Program-made: the position numbers and the translations under genes
The notes under the pieces: model-generated
What the model was told of the DNA's origin: nothing
Database searches by the model: none
The model's input: the letters and a program-made list of their open reading frames with translations, nothing else
Assembly (NCBI GenBank): GCA_026398875.1
Contig: JAPLSB010000017.1
Location: forward strand, 186,001-250,000
DNA length: 64,000 nucleotides
Source: Gammaproteobacteria bacterium
Lineage (GTDB): Bacteria; Pseudomonadota; Gammaproteobacteria; Nevskiales; Nevskiaceae
Direction: 5' to 3'
Part shown: piece by piece, positions 51,547 through 61,505 of the stretch
Layout: each line of letters opens with the position of its first letter
How positions within the stretch are numbered: position 1 is the stretch's first letter

Positions 51547-52533
51547 ATGCGTCCGCCGCTGCCCCGGCTGATCCTGACGCCGGGCGAACCGGCGGGAATC
51601 GGACCTGATCTGGCTGTTGTCCTTGCCCAGTCGCCGCTGGCGGCGCAACTGGCGGTGGTTGCCGATCCCGATGTGCTCATGGCCCGCGCGGCCCTGCTCG
51701 GCCTGCCGCTGCACTTGCTGCCGGCGAGCGCCGCAGCCCACGTGCCGGGCAGCCTGCAGGTCCATCCGGTCGAAACTTCGGCACCGGTCAACCCCGGCCA
51801 TCTCGACCCCGCCAACGCCGGCTATGTGCTGCATACGCTGCGCGTCGCCGCCCGTGCCTGCCTGAACGGCGATGCCGACGCGATGGTGACCGCGCCGGTG
51901 CACAAGGGCGTGATCAACGATGCCGGTGTGCCGTTTTCAGGCCATACCGAATTCCTTGCCGAACTGTGCGGCAGCCCGCTACCGGTGATGCTGCTGGCGG
52001 CACCGAAGCTGCGCGTGGCACTGGCCACCACGCATCTGCCGTTGTCGGCAGTACCGGCCGCAATCACGGCCGAGGGCCTGAGCGCCGTGCTGCGCATCCT
52101 GTCGGCGGACCTGCAATCGAAGTTCGGCATCGCCCGGCCGCGCATCCTGGTCTGCGGCCTGAACCCGCATGCCGGTGAAGGCGGGCATCTGGGGCGCGAG
52201 GAAATCGAGGTGATTGCGCCGACCTTGCAGCGCCTCCGCGACGAAGGCCTCGATCTGGTTGGCCCGCTGCCGGCCGATACGCTGTTCACGCCGCGCGGAC
52301 TCGCCGGCGCCGATGCCGTGCTGGCGATGTACCACGATCAGGGTCTGCCAGTGCTCAAGTCCAGCGGGTTCGGCGAAGCGGTCAACATCACGCTTGGCCT
52401 GCCGATCATCCGTACCTCGGTCGATCACGGCACGGCGCTGGAACTCGCTGGCACCGGCCGCGCCGATCCCGGCAGCCTGAAGGCGGCCGTCGACGCCGCG
52501 ATCGACCTCGTCAACCGTCGGAGTGCCGCATGA
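51547..52533 (+). CDS. pdxA: 4-hydroxythreonine-4-phosphate dehydrogenase
   Basis: A 328-residue enzyme of pyridoxal phosphate synthesis. [13 protein letters not shown] at the start, the metal-binding [13 protein letters not shown] (His), [15 protein letters not shown] and [14 protein letters not shown] (His), and [20 protein letters not shown] are the family blocks. AGGA lies 8 nt before the ATG. Its end overlaps rsmA by 4 nt (ATGA). Confidence 0.96.
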   Translation: MRPPLPRLILTPGEPAGIGPDLAVVLAQSPLAAQLAVVADPDVLMARAALLGLPLHLLPASAAAHVPGSLQVHPVETSAPVNPGHLDPANAGYVLHTLRVAARACLNGDADAMVTAPVHKGVINDAGVPFSGHTEFLAELCGSPLPVMLLAAPKLRVALATTHLPLSAVPAAITAEGLSAVLRILSADLQSKFGIARPRILVCGLNPHAGEGGHLGREEIEVIAPTLQRLRDEGLDLVGPLPADTLFTPRGLAGADAVLAMYHDQGLPVLKSSGFGEAVNITLGLPIIRTSVDHGTALELAGTGRADPGSLKAAVDAAIDLVNRRSAA

Positions 52534-53345
52534 GTGGTGGGCCCAAGAAGCGCTTCGGTCAGCACTTCCTGCACGATCAGGCGGTGCTTGAAAGGATCGT
52601 ACGGACCGTCAACCCGAAGCCCGACGATCTGCTGATCGAGATCGGCCCGGGACGCGGCGCGCTGAGCCGCCTGCTGCTGGCAAAACTGAACCGGCTGCGT
52701 GTGGTCGAGATCGATCGCGACGTGATCGGCCCGTTGCGCGCCGCCTGCGGGCAGTCGGACAAGCTGGAAATCCATATGGCCGACGCCCTGGCTTTCGATT
52801 TCGGCCAGTTCGCCGATGTCGGGCAGCCGCTGCGGCTGGTCGGCAATCTGCCCTACAACATTTCGACGCCGCTGCTGTTCCACCTGCTTGGCATTGCCGG
52901 CCAGGTGCGCGACATGCACTTCATGCTGCAGAAGGAAGTGGTCGACCGCATCTGCGCCGAACCCGGCAGCGACGATTACGGACGGCTGACAGTATCGATG
53001 GCGGCGCGCGCGGAATCGGTCAGCCTGTTCGATGTCGGCCCCGAGGCCTTTCATCCGCCACCGAAAGTCGATTCGGCGGTGGTCCGCATTCGCCCACGCG
53101 CCGCGCCGTTTCCGCTGCACGACATCGACGCCTACGACCGGCTGGTCGCCGCGGCTTTCAACCAGCGGCGCAAGACCTTGTCCAACGGCTTGAAGGGCCT
53201 GCTGACGGCGGCCCAGATCGAAGCGGTCGGTATCGCACCCGGCATCCGCGCCGAACAACTTCCGCCGGAGGCCTTCGCCCGACTGGCGGACGCCTGGAGT
53301 CGCCTGCAGCAGGGCGCTGGACGCGGCGACGGTTCCCGAGCCTGA
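52530..53345 (+). CDS. rsmA: 16S rRNA dimethyladenosine transferase RsmA
   Basis: A 271-residue methyltransferase (KsgA) that dimethylates two adjacent adenines in the 3'-end hairpin of 16S rRNA, a late 30S check. [14 protein letters not shown], the SAM site [11 protein letters not shown], and the catalytic NLPYNIST are intact. In most gammaproteobacteria apaG and apaH follow directly; here the next genes are the convergent Tad operon, and apaH appears 9.4 kb later. Confidence 0.96.
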   Translation: MSGGPKKRFGQHFLHDQAVLERIVRTVNPKPDDLLIEIGPGRGALSRLLLAKLNRLRVVEIDRDVIGPLRAACGQSDKLEIHMADALAFDFGQFADVGQPLRLVGNLPYNISTPLLFHLLGIAGQVRDMHFMLQKEVVDRICAEPGSDDYGRLTVSMAARAESVSLFDVGPEAFHPPPKVDSAVVRIRPRAAPFPLHDIDAYDRLVAAAFNQRRKTLSNGLKGLLTAAQIEAVGIAPGIRAEQLPPEAFARLADAWSRLQQGAGRGDGSRA

Positions 53346-53350
53346 AACGC

Positions 53351-53385
53351 AAAAGCCCCGGCGCTTGCATGGCAAGCGCCGGGGC
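53351..53385 (-). terminator. Terminator of the Tad operon
   Basis: A perfect 14-bp stem GCCCCGGCGCTTGC / GCAAGCGCCGGGGC with a 3-nt loop, followed by TTTT on the minus strand. It lies between the rsmA stop and the last Tad gene; on the plus strand there is no T-run. Confidence 0.8.
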
Positions 53386-53405
53386 CTCGGGATCGCTGCC
53401 TCGCC

Positions 53406-53798
53406 TCAGTTGCCCGAGTCGTCGGCCGAGAACGATTCCCGCTTGAATGATTCCGGAATCGGCTGCTTGAAGCTGTTGGCGTAGCGCTCGTAGGCGTTGC
53501 TGGCGGCGTCACCCGGCAGCGGCCGCGCGGTGACCGACGCAGCACTGCCGCTGGCCTGCAGATCGACCCAGCTGCGCGAACTTGCCCCGAAGCCGGTCTT
53601 GCTGGGCGCAGATGCAGCGCCCGCCGGCGCGAGGGTCACGACCTTTTCCGGCTCCGGTGCGGCACCGAGGTCGATCGTCGATGTCTCGGCACACGGACAG
53701 GCCGCGGCGGTGCTTGCCGACGTTGACGAATCCGCTGGGGACTCTGCGTGGCTGGCGCCGGCGATCAGCATGGCCGTCAGCAATATCGTTGCGCGCAT
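53406..53798 (-). CDS. DUF3613-like secreted protein at the end of the Tad operon
   Basis: A 130-residue protein with a signal peptide (MRATILLTAMLIAGASHA). The mature part is Ala/Ser/Thr-rich with two Cys (ACPCAE), then a conserved-looking block: SRSWVDLQASGSAAS, PLPGDAASNAYERYANSF and IPESF. This fits DUF3613, which I know from Tad loci of other Proteobacteria. AGGAG lies 8 nt before the ATG. Role unknown; a periplasmic pilus accessory is the likely guess. Confidence 0.75.
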   Translation of the reverse strand: MRATILLTAMLIAGASHAESPADSSTSASTAAACPCAETSTIDLGAAPEPEKVVTLAPAGAASAPSKTGFGASSRSWVDLQASGSAASVTARPLPGDAASNAYERYANSFKQPIPESFKRESFSADDSGN

Positions 53799-53866
53799 CT
53801 TGCTTCTCCTGTGTGGCAGATGGCTTGCCGCCACCTGTCGGTGAGTCGTGTCTGGGGCGGGCGGGT

Positions 53867-54565
53867 TCAGGCCGGCGTTCGTCCGCTGCGGGCCTGCTGC
53901 TGGCTGCGGATCGCCTGCGCCTGATTGCGCAACTGTTTCACGGTTTCCGGCGTCGCGCCGGCCTGTTTCGCCATCCGGTCGGCACCCGCCTGATTACCGG
54001 TCAGCAGCATCAGGATGATCAGGTTGTTGCGGCTCTTCAGTTGTGACGGTGCAAGCTCGGCTGCCGTCGACAGTTCCGGCAGTGCCTCGCTGTAGCGACC
54101 GGCTTCCATCAGCGCGTAGCCAAGGTCGTTGCGAATCTCGACATCGGTCGGAAGCTTGCTCGAGGCATTACGCAATGCGCGGATGGCTCCGCCGAGATCA
54201 CTGCTGGCAGTCAGCAGACCCAGACCATGCCAGGCCTTGCCTTCGAGCGGTCCGCCGAGCAGGCGTTTGTAGAGCGCATCGGCTTGCTCGCGCTGCTGCA
54301 GGTGTCGACGGGCTTCCGCTTCCAGATAGATGACCTCCGGGCTGTCCGGAATCGCCTGCTTCTGCGCTTCGATGTGGGCAAGGGCCGCGTAGTACTGGCC
54401 CTGGTCGAGCAGCGCCCGCACCGCGTCGCTCTTGATCTGCTGGACCTTGGCCGGGTCAGCGGCGGCAACATCGTAGTTGTCAGCCGACAGCGGCCGGGAC
54501 GGCTGGCTCTTGCAAGCCGTCAACCCGAGCAGGCAGCCCACGACGAATGCCGAGGTGCGGATCAC
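53867..54565 (-). CDS. tadD: Tad pilus TPR lipoprotein TadD
   Basis: A 232-residue lipoprotein: signal peptide ending in the lipobox LTAC (Cys18), then three or more tetratricopeptide repeats (YYAALAHIEAQKQ, EVRNDLGYALMEAGRYSEAL region). TadD is thought to help outer-membrane assembly of the Tad secretin. Overlaps the tadC stop as ATGA, so it is translated with tadC. Confidence 0.88.
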   Translation of the reverse strand: MIRTSAFVVGCLLGLTACKSQPSRPLSADNYDVAAADPAKVQQIKSDAVRALLDQGQYYAALAHIEAQKQAIPDSPEVIYLEAEARRHLQQREQADALYKRLLGGPLEGKAWHGLGLLTASSDLGGAIRALRNASSKLPTDVEIRNDLGYALMEAGRYSEALPELSTAAELAPSQLKSRNNLIILMLLTGNQAGADRMAKQAGATPETVKQLRNQAQAIRSQQQARSGRTPA

Positions 54566-55509
54566 TTCGCACCGCCACCAGCAACCGAGCCGAGCGTGCT
54601 CATGATCGACAGCGCTGCCGGGCCGGCCACGAAGATCAGCAAGGCCGGGAAGAAGAACAGGACCATCGCCACGGTCATCTTTCCCGAGATCGCGTTGACC
54701 TTCTCGCGCAAATCCATGCCGCGCCGCTCTTCGATCAGCTTCATCATGTCGAGCAGCGGCTCGCGGACTTCACCGCCGTAGCGGTCGACCTGCCGCAGCA
54801 CGCCGAGCACGCTGGTCAGATCATCGACTTCCATCACTTCGCCAAGCTGGCGCAGCACGCTGCTGGTATCGGCACCGGCATCGAACTGGCGCACGCAGGA
54901 ATCCAGTTCGCGGCCCAGCTCCGGCAGCACGCCACGGCCTTCGCGCACGATCGAACCGAGCGCCTGGCGCGTCGACAGGCCGGCTTCGAACAGCAGCACC
55001 AGCAGATGTAGGAACAGCGGCACTTCGCTGCGCATCCGCGCGCGGCGGTTGGACGCGGCTCGGCGCAGCACCCAGCGCGGCAGCAGGATCGACAGGATCA
55101 GCGCGCCGACAATCATTAGCACCAGCGACAGGCCCTGGAACAGCTTGCCGCCGAGCGTGACCCCGGCCAGCACGCCGAAGCCAAGCAGGATCGGCACCAG
55201 GCCCTGCAGCGCGTAGAACAGCAGCCGCGCTTCCGGTCCGCGCCAGCCGGCCTGCGCGAGCAGACGCGGCGTCTCGCCTTCCTTGTCGACCAGCTTTTCC
55301 AGCGACTGTCCCTGACGGGCAAAACCTTCGAGCAGTTGCCGGTGATCGGCGCCCTCGAAGTCCTCGGTGTCCTCGCCGCTAAGGCCGAGGCGACGACGCA
55401 GGCGTCGTGCGGTGCGGGCTTCCAGCGCCATGTAGATCAGCAGGCCCACGGTCGCGATTCCGAACAGGATCGCGAACGCCACCACGAACTGGAAAATGGT
55501 CGGACTCAT
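54562..55509 (-). CDS. tadC: Tad pilus inner-membrane protein TadC
   Basis: A 315-residue membrane protein with a T2SSF/GspF-like domain: N-terminal helix VVAFAILFGIATVGLLIYMAL, two middle helices, the cytoplasmic helical domain (LFLHLLVLLFEAGLSTRQAL, REPLLDMMKLIEERRGMDLREK) and a C-terminal helix. With TadB it forms the platform on which TadA works. The ATG at 55509 overlaps tadB's stop as ATGA. Confidence 0.92.
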   Translation of the reverse strand: MSPTIFQFVVAFAILFGIATVGLLIYMALEARTARRLRRRLGLSGEDTEDFEGADHRQLLEGFARQGQSLEKLVDKEGETPRLLAQAGWRGPEARLLFYALQGLVPILLGFGVLAGVTLGGKLFQGLSLVLMIVGALILSILLPRWVLRRAASNRRARMRSEVPLFLHLLVLLFEAGLSTRQALGSIVREGRGVLPELGRELDSCVRQFDAGADTSSVLRQLGEVMEVDDLTSVLGVLRQVDRYGGEVREPLLDMMKLIEERRGMDLREKVNAISGKMTVAMVLFFFPALLIFVAGPAALSIMSTLGSVAGGGAK

Positions 55510-56432
55510 GCTTCGCCCTCGTCGATGCCCTTGAGCATCCACCACAGCGCGATGAAACCGAGGAACAGCATCGAACCCGAGCCGATCAGCAGCAGACCGC
55601 CCTTCGGATCGGCCAGCATCTTGTCGTAGTACTTGGGGTTGCTCACGTACATGTAGACGAACAGGATGACGTTGATGACGGCCAGCATCTTGGCCGAGAA
55701 GCGCGTTTCCGCCGTCAGGGCCCGCAGTTCCTGCGCAGCGCTGGCACGCTGGCGGATCAGCACGATCAGGCTCTTCAGCACGCCACGCATGCTGCCGCCG
55801 TACTTGCGATTGATGCTCGCCGCCATCGCCATGACCTTCAGGTCACGCAGGCGGTGGATGTCTCCGGCCTCCGACAGCACCTGCTCCAGCAGTGCGCCAA
55901 GGCGCACCTGACGGCTGATCGAGATGAACAGCGGCTGGATCGGATTCGGCGCTTCGCGAGCCGCCTGGCTGAGCGCCTCGTCCAGCGTGTTGCCGGCCGC
56001 CAGCACGCGGATCACGTTTTCCAGGTAGCTCGGCAGCTGTTCGACGATCTTGCGGCGGCGCCAGACCGACTGCTGCACCAGCACGATGTAGAAGCTCAGC
56101 AGGAACACGCCCAGCAGCGGCAGCGTGTACACCGGCCCGATGGTCAGCATCGACACCAGTGCGACCGCGGCAACGATCAGCATCAGCCGCACCACGGCAT
56201 CCGGCCGGATATCCGAACCGGTACGCCAGAACAGGTGGCAGACCGCGCGCAGGAAGCGGCTTTTGATGACCGCGCTGCCCTGCCCGACCGCGACTTCGTC
56301 GACGCCGGACACCCGAAGCCTGAGCTTCAGATCGGCATCGGTATCGCGCTCGCGGGCCTGCAGGAACAGCCAGACTGCTCCGCCGAACAGCAGCAATGCC
56401 GCCAGCACGAACATCAGCACGACGAAGTTCAT
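55506..56432 (-). CDS. tadB: Tad pilus inner-membrane protein TadB
   Basis: A 308-residue partner of TadC with the same layout: N-terminal helix, two helices near residues 80-120, the T2SSF domain (LPSYLENVIRVLAAGNTLDEAL, RKYGGSMRGVLKSLIVLIRQR) and terminal helices. Overlaps the tadA stop by 4 nt (ATGA). The start is ATG at 56432. Confidence 0.92.
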   Translation of the reverse strand: MNFVVLMFVLAALLLFGGAVWLFLQARERDTDADLKLRLRVSGVDEVAVGQGSAVIKSRFLRAVCHLFWRTGSDIRPDAVVRLMLIVAAVALVSMLTIGPVYTLPLLGVFLLSFYIVLVQQSVWRRRKIVEQLPSYLENVIRVLAAGNTLDEALSQAAREAPNPIQPLFISISRQVRLGALLEQVLSEAGDIHRLRDLKVMAMAASINRKYGGSMRGVLKSLIVLIRQRASAAQELRALTAETRFSAKMLAVINVILFVYMYVSNPKYYDKMLADPKGGLLLIGSGSMLFLGFIALWWMLKGIDEGEA

Positions 56433-57643
56433 GCGACCTCCCGAGGCACGACCAGACCGGTATCGGGTTCGTAACGGAAGACATCATGCAGCGCCAGCTC
56501 GCGCCCCTGCAGGCCGCGCAATTCGGTGATCGACATGACGCGCCGCTGGCCGCTTGGAAGACGCGCAACCTGAACCAGCAACTGGATCGCCGCCGCGATC
56601 TGGCCGCGCAGCGTCAGTTCACCGCCGCTGTAACCGGCGAAGCCGGCCAGCAGCTCGATGCGGTGCATCGCATCGCGGACATTGTTGGCGTGCAGCGTGG
56701 TCATCGAGCCATCGTGGCCGGTGTTCATTGCCTGAAGCATGTCGAGCACCTCGTCGCCGCGCACCTCACCGACGATGATCCGGTCCGGGCGCATGCGCAG
56801 CGCGTTGCGCACCAGGTCACGTGCCGTGATCGCGCGCTGACCTTCGAGGTTCGGCGGCCGAGTTTCCAGCCGCACGACATGGTTGTGGCGCAGCCGCAGC
56901 TCGGCTGCATCCTCGACCGTCACGATGCGCTCGCCCTCCGGAATCCAGCCGCTCAGCATGTTCAGGAAGGTGGTCTTGCCCGAGCCGGTGCCGCCGACGA
57001 CGATCAGGTTCGCGCGATTTTCGACGCGATGCCGAAGGTAGGCGATCTCCTGCTCGGTGATGCTGCCGCTGCGAACGAGGTCTTCTGAAGTCAGCGGGGT
57101 CTTGCGGAACTTGCGGATCGACAGACAGGGGCCATCGAGCGCAATCGGCGGAATGATCGCGTTGATGCGCGAGCCATCCGGCAAGCGCGCGTCGACCATC
57201 GGCGTCGATTCATCGACACGCCGGCCGAGCGGCGCCAGGATCCGCTGGATCACGCGGATGACATGGTTGTCGTCGTTGAAGCGCACCGGTGCCGAGTACA
57301 GGCGGCCGGCACGCTCGATGAAGATGTTGTTCGGCCCGTTGACGACGATGTCGTTGACCGTGTCGTCGTCGACCAGACTCTGGATCGGACCGAAACCGAG
57401 CAGTTCGTTGCGCGCATCCTCGATCAGCGCCTCGGATTCGCGCTGATTGACCGGCAGCCGCTGCTCCAGCACGTAGCGGCGCACTTGCTCGGCAACGAAG
57501 CGCTCGACCTTTTCCGCCGACCAGGTGTAGATGTCGAGCTTGCGGTCCTCGATCTGCGCGATCAGGTGCCGATGGACGCTGCTCTTCAGCGTCTGGTACT
57601 GGTCCGACAGGCGGAAACGTTCGACCAGGTCAGCAGCGGCCAT
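56429..57643 (-). CDS. tadA: Tad pilus motor ATPase TadA/CpaF
   Basis: A 404-residue secretion ATPase of the CpaF family that drives both extension and retraction of Flp pili. Walker A GGTGSGKTTFLNML, VTVEDAAELRL (Asp box), RPDRIIVGEVRGDEVLDML (Walker B) and MTTLHANNVRDAMHRIE (His box). The N-terminal domain (YVLEQRLPVNQRE and DDDTVNDIVVNGP) is complete. It starts 6 bp after tadZ. Confidence 0.95.
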   Translation of the reverse strand: MAAADLVERFRLSDQYQTLKSSVHRHLIAQIEDRKLDIYTWSAEKVERFVAEQVRRYVLEQRLPVNQRESEALIEDARNELLGFGPIQSLVDDDTVNDIVVNGPNNIFIERAGRLYSAPVRFNDDNHVIRVIQRILAPLGRRVDESTPMVDARLPDGSRINAIIPPIALDGPCLSIRKFRKTPLTSEDLVRSGSITEQEIAYLRHRVENRANLIVVGGTGSGKTTFLNMLSGWIPEGERIVTVEDAAELRLRHNHVVRLETRPPNLEGQRAITARDLVRNALRMRPDRIIVGEVRGDEVLDMLQAMNTGHDGSMTTLHANNVRDAMHRIELLAGFAGYSGGELTLRGQIAAAIQLLVQVARLPSGQRRVMSITELRGLQGRELALHDVFRYEPDTGLVVPREVA

Positions 57644-57649
57644 GATCGA

Positions 57650-58846
57650 TCAACCGAGCAGACGGTCGAGGAAGCCCTGCTGCTGGGCCACCGGCTTCAG
57701 GTCACCCGACAGCAGCGTCGCCGCCAGGTCGCGCACGTCGGTGCAGTACGGATCCTTCTTGGCCAGCGTGTACAGCGGCTCGCCCGAGTTCATCGACAGC
57801 AGGCGATTGAAGCTTTCGGTGTGCAGGGCGGTCAGCAGCGGCAGTTCGAACAGCTCGGCCAGATTGCGCGGTTCAAGCCCCAGCCGCCGGCGGTAGTTGT
57901 CGACCACCAGCGCCGCGCGTTCCAGCGAGCAATCCTGCGCCCGCAGCGCGCGCAGCAGGTACTTGTTGTGCCGCGACTTCAGGATCGACTGGTCCGACAG
58001 CAGCAGGCTGCGATCGGCCATGTCGACAAGGCCGGCCACCGCCGCGATCGGCGCGTGACCATCGATGGCGACCACGGTCGATGCAAACAGGCCGCGCAAC
58101 ACCTGCATCAGCTTCAGCAGCTGCTCGGGATCGAAGCTGATGCGTCCCAGCAGATCCTCCGGCAGGCTCAGCACGTACACGCCGCTGCTGTGCTTCGGGA
58201 ACGCCGTGTCGATCAGCGTCTGATCGCAGCGATGCGCGTCGTTGATCGCATCGAGGACGTTGTACGTCGGATTCAGGTTCAGGAAGATCGCCGCCGCGCC
58301 CGACGGCGTGGCGAGATCAACGAGCAGCACCTTGTCGCCCGGCGATTGCTTCTCGGCGATCGCCAGCGCCAGGTGCTCGGCGAAAAAGGCGATCGACTCG
58401 TGCGGATGCCCGGAAACGGTCAGGAAGATCTGCCCGGTCCGACCCGGTGTCGCAGCAGCCGCCGTCGACGCCGCGCTGCGCTTCAGCAGCCGGCCGATCT
58501 GGTTGCCGAGATTGGCATCGTCACGGCCGCGGACGAGGAAATCACGGGCCCCGGCGCGCATCGCCGCCAGCAGGCATTCGGCGTTCTCGCCGTTGCCGAG
58601 GCCGACCACCGGAATCTGCCAGTGCCGTTCGTGAAACTGCTCGACGAACGAAGCTCGCAGCATCGCGTTGGCCGGCGTGAACTCGCAGAACACCATGTCG
58701 TAGCGGGACTGCGCGGCAACGGCCTGCAGCAGTTGCGAAGGCTCGACGCCGCGAATCAGGACGGCGTCCAGATTCGCGCCATCGGCCGATTCCAGCCAAT
58801 GCTCGAAGCCGGAATCATCGGCAACGACCAATACTTTCGTTTTCAT
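57650..58846 (-). CDS. tadZ: Tad pilus localisation protein TadZ/CpaE, degenerate P-loop
   Basis: A 398-residue protein: N-terminal receiver-like domain (VLVVADDSGFEHWLESA to ARDFLVRGRDD) and a C-terminal MinD/ParA-like domain (VLLVDLATPSGAAAIFLNL). Where MinD relatives have a KGGVGTT P-loop, this one has VSGHPHESIAFF: no Lys and no Gly-Thr-Thr. Atypical Walker A boxes are known in some TadZ proteins, which place the apparatus at a cell pole. ATP hydrolysis here is doubtful. The ATG at 58846 starts MKTKVLVV; longer frames add unlike sequence. Confidence 0.88.
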   Translation of the reverse strand: MKTKVLVVADDSGFEHWLESADGANLDAVLIRGVEPSQLLQAVAAQSRYDMVFCEFTPANAMLRASFVEQFHERHWQIPVVGLGNGENAECLLAAMRAGARDFLVRGRDDANLGNQIGRLLKRSAASTAAAATPGRTGQIFLTVSGHPHESIAFFAEHLALAIAEKQSPGDKVLLVDLATPSGAAAIFLNLNPTYNVLDAINDAHRCDQTLIDTAFPKHSSGVYVLSLPEDLLGRISFDPEQLLKLMQVLRGLFASTVVAIDGHAPIAAVAGLVDMADRSLLLSDQSILKSRHNKYLLRALRAQDCSLERAALVVDNYRRRLGLEPRNLAELFELPLLTALHTESFNRLLSMNSGEPLYTLAKKDPYCTDVRDLAATLLSGDLKPVAQQQGFLDRLLG

Positions 58847-58889
58847 GAGCGGGTGATCGACATCCGGGGCCTTGTTATCGGTTCCAGAC

Positions 58890-60260
58890 TTACTTGCTGT
58901 AGCCGGTTTCGGCGTCCTGACCGTAATCGCCGGTTTCGAGGAACATGGTCTCGGCGAAGTTCGGGCGATAGTTGTCGAGACCGGCACCCGGCAGCGCCGG
59001 CGTCTGCGCGCCGCGCGCCAGCGGCCGCACCAGATGCGGCGTGATGATCATGATCAGTTCCTTCTCGGTGCGATTGATGCTGGTCGTGCGGAAGAACGCA
59101 CCGAGCACAGGGATATCGCCGAGCCACGGCACCTTGTCGACATTGTTGGTCAGGTTGTTGCTGACCAGGCCGGACAGCACGAAGGTCTCGCCATCACCGA
59201 GTTCGACCGTGGTGTCGGTACGGCGAATGATGATGCCGGGCACCGTCGTACCCTGGATCGTCACCGCGTTGGTGAAGTCGAGATCGCTGACTTCCGGCGC
59301 CACCTTGACCGCGATGCGGTTGTTGGAAAGTACGGTCGGCGTCAGGTTCAGGCGAACGCCGAACTCGCGGAACTGCACGGTGATCGCACCGCCGCCGGCC
59401 GCGCTGCCCTGCGGCACTGGGTACGGGAACTCGCCACCGGCGAGGAAGCTGGCGGTCTGGCCGCTGAGCGCGGTCAGGCTCGGTTCGGCGAGCGTGCGGG
59501 CCAGCCCCTTGCGCTCCAGCACGCTGAGGATGCCGGTGTAGCCGTTGTTGCCGAACACGATGTTGAAGGCATCGCCGATCGGCAGGAAGCCGGTGGCGCT
59601 GAGAAAGCCGCTGCCGAGCGAGTTGCTCGCCGACTGGCCCGCCTGCGAAACGGTACCCGGGTTGCCGATACCGCCGATGGTGTTGTTGCCGAGCTTGAAC
59701 AGATTGATGCCGTACTGCTGCAGCGTCGTGCGGTTCACCTCGACGATCTTGACCTGGCTCATCACCTGGGTCTCGCCGCCCGCAAAGCTGCGATCGGCCG
59801 GTGGCGGCGCATCCTTGTCGCGCGGGCTGGTCGACAGCTTGGCCTTGCGATGGGCCAGCAGGCTCGGCGTGGTGCCGTCGAGCGAGCCGCCGGGCTGGAT
59901 GTTAAGGCCCGACAGCTCCGGGTCCGGCGCAACCACCGACGCCACCGCGATCCGGTACTCGGCGGCGCTGCTGCCGCGGGTCCAGACCAGCAGGCTGGTG
60001 ACGCCACCGGACTTGCCATTGATCAGCACTTCGCGGCCATTGATGACGTTGACATCGGCCACCTTGGGGTCGCCGACCGCAACGCGCGACACCGCGCCCT
60101 TCATCCGGATCAGCTTGTGAGTGCCGGGCTCGACGCTGATGTTTCTCACCGTTGCCGTCGCGCCAGCAGCCGCAGCCTCGGGGACTTGCGTCAGCAGCGC
60201 CGCTGCGACGACTGCAATGCCGAGTGCACGGGAAAACTGTCTGCCGATGGAAAAGCGCAT
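58890..60260 (-). CDS. rcpA: Tad pilus secretin RcpA/CpaC
   Basis: A 456-residue outer-membrane secretin. Signal peptide (ALGIAVVAAALLTQVPEAAAAG); N-terminal pilus/T2SS domain (HKLIRMKGAVSRVAVGDPKVADV, EVLINGKSGGVTSLLVW); then the secretin core with ILSVLERKGLARTLAEPSLTALSGQTASFLAGGEFP and VPWLGDIPVLGAFFR. The ATG at 60260 has AAGGA 7 nt upstream and starts the signal peptide. A longer frame to 60350 overlaps the preceding stop as ATGA but buries the signal peptide. Confidence 0.94.
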   Translation of the reverse strand: MRFSIGRQFSRALGIAVVAAALLTQVPEAAAAGATATVRNISVEPGTHKLIRMKGAVSRVAVGDPKVADVNVINGREVLINGKSGGVTSLLVWTRGSSAAEYRIAVASVVAPDPELSGLNIQPGGSLDGTTPSLLAHRKAKLSTSPRDKDAPPPADRSFAGGETQVMSQVKIVEVNRTTLQQYGINLFKLGNNTIGGIGNPGTVSQAGQSASNSLGSGFLSATGFLPIGDAFNIVFGNNGYTGILSVLERKGLARTLAEPSLTALSGQTASFLAGGEFPYPVPQGSAAGGGAITVQFREFGVRLNLTPTVLSNNRIAVKVAPEVSDLDFTNAVTIQGTTVPGIIIRRTDTTVELGDGETFVLSGLVSNNLTNNVDKVPWLGDIPVLGAFFRTTSINRTEKELIMIITPHLVRPLARGAQTPALPGAGLDNYRPNFAETMFLETGDYGQDAETGYSK

Positions 60261-60346
60261 GCCGGAATCCTTGCTGCCTGAGAGCGGCGATCGGGACAAC
60301 GCCCGACCGTGATGGAAGCGTGAGCGAACGGTTGCCGGTTCCGCGC

Positions 60347-61405
60347 TCATGGCGACACCGCCCGGAGATCAGTGCCGCGGATGATCTCGACCGGCGGCGG
60401 CCGCGACGACTCGAGGCGCACAGGAATCTTCCTTTTTTCCTTCGGCACCATCTTGGTCAGCTCGGTCGCCGTGATGATCTGTTCGGCCGCCAATGCCGCC
60501 GCAGCGGCCTCGGCCTCGGCTTTCGCCTTTTCCGCTGCCGTCAGCGGCTTGGCTGGTGCAGCAGCCTCCGTCGAGACCGCAGAGATCGCCGGAGCGTCGC
60601 TTGGCGTCGTCGCGGCTGGATCAGCTGCGCCGGGCGCCGGCTCGGCCGCTGCGCCATGCAAGGCCAGACGCAGCTCGCCGTAGGCTGCGCCGAGCAGCAC
60701 GCGCGTCACCTGCGCTTCCGGAATCGCCAGCACGGCCGTCCGTTCGCGACGCTGCGGCGATGCGTTCTTGTTCTTGTCCTTGGATTCCTCGAGACCCTTC
60801 GGCGGCTCGACCAGATGATCCTCGTACGACAGAACCTTGATGTCACGAATCAGCACGCGAGCCTGGGTCGGGATGTCCTTCGTCTCGTCTTCGCGTGCCT
60901 GATCTTCGCCGGTCGGCGTGTCGTTGATCGACTTGATGTAGACCAGTACATCGACGGTATCGCCGGGGCGGACAAAGCCACCGACACCGACCACGTCATC
61001 GACCTTCAGCGACAACGCACGGTGGCCGTCCGGGACGCCGCGGGCAATCAGGTTGCTGTCCTTGAAAAAGCGCGGCACGACTGGCGCACCGGCGTCGATA
61101 TCGATCAGCGGCGTGCGGCCGATCGCATCGTTGACGTTGGCGAAGTACTCGGTCGGGGCGATGGTCACCGGAGCGAGGACGACATCGCTGTCCTTGATCG
61201 GCACATTGGCCGCCAGCGGATGAGTTGCCACGACGACCTTGATCTGCGGAACGGCCGGAGTCGCCGGGGCGACCTGCGCTTCAGCTTGTGCACGTGCAGC
61301 GCTTTCGGCAAAGCCCCGACTCATTCGCCAGCCGATGATCACGAGCACGATCGCGATCAGCCCAAGCACGATCGCGATGACTCGAATCGCGTTGCTGTTG
61401 TTCAT
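60347..61405 (-). CDS. rcpC: Tad pilus assembly protein RcpC/CpaB
   Basis: A 352-residue protein with an N-terminal membrane helix (VIAIVLGLIAIVLVIIGW), then a SAF domain (VVVATHPLAANVPIKDSDVVLAPV, GAPVVPRFF) and the RcpC/CpaB domain (VGGFVRPGDTVDVLVYIK, VLIRDIKVLSYEDHL). An Ala/Pro/Lys-rich insert lies around residues 250-310. It is thought to work with the secretin in the periplasm. Last residues are just before rcpA. Confidence 0.9.
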   Translation of the reverse strand: MNNSNAIRVIAIVLGLIAIVLVIIGWRMSRGFAESAARAQAEAQVAPATPAVPQIKVVVATHPLAANVPIKDSDVVLAPVTIAPTEYFANVNDAIGRTPLIDIDAGAPVVPRFFKDSNLIARGVPDGHRALSLKVDDVVGVGGFVRPGDTVDVLVYIKSINDTPTGEDQAREDETKDIPTQARVLIRDIKVLSYEDHLVEPPKGLEESKDKNKNASPQRRERTAVLAIPEAQVTRVLLGAAYGELRLALHGAAAEPAPGAADPAATTPSDAPAISAVSTEAAAPAKPLTAAEKAKAEAEAAAAALAAEQIITATELTKMVPKEKRKIPVRLESSRPPPVEIIRGTDLRAVSP

Positions 61406-61505
61406 GCGCTACCGCTCCCTTCTTTTGGTGTTTGCTGCTGTTTACGGCAGCTTAAACGATCTATCTGCACGGGCTTCAGTTTGACGCCAGCGTCACCTGC
61501 AGGCG

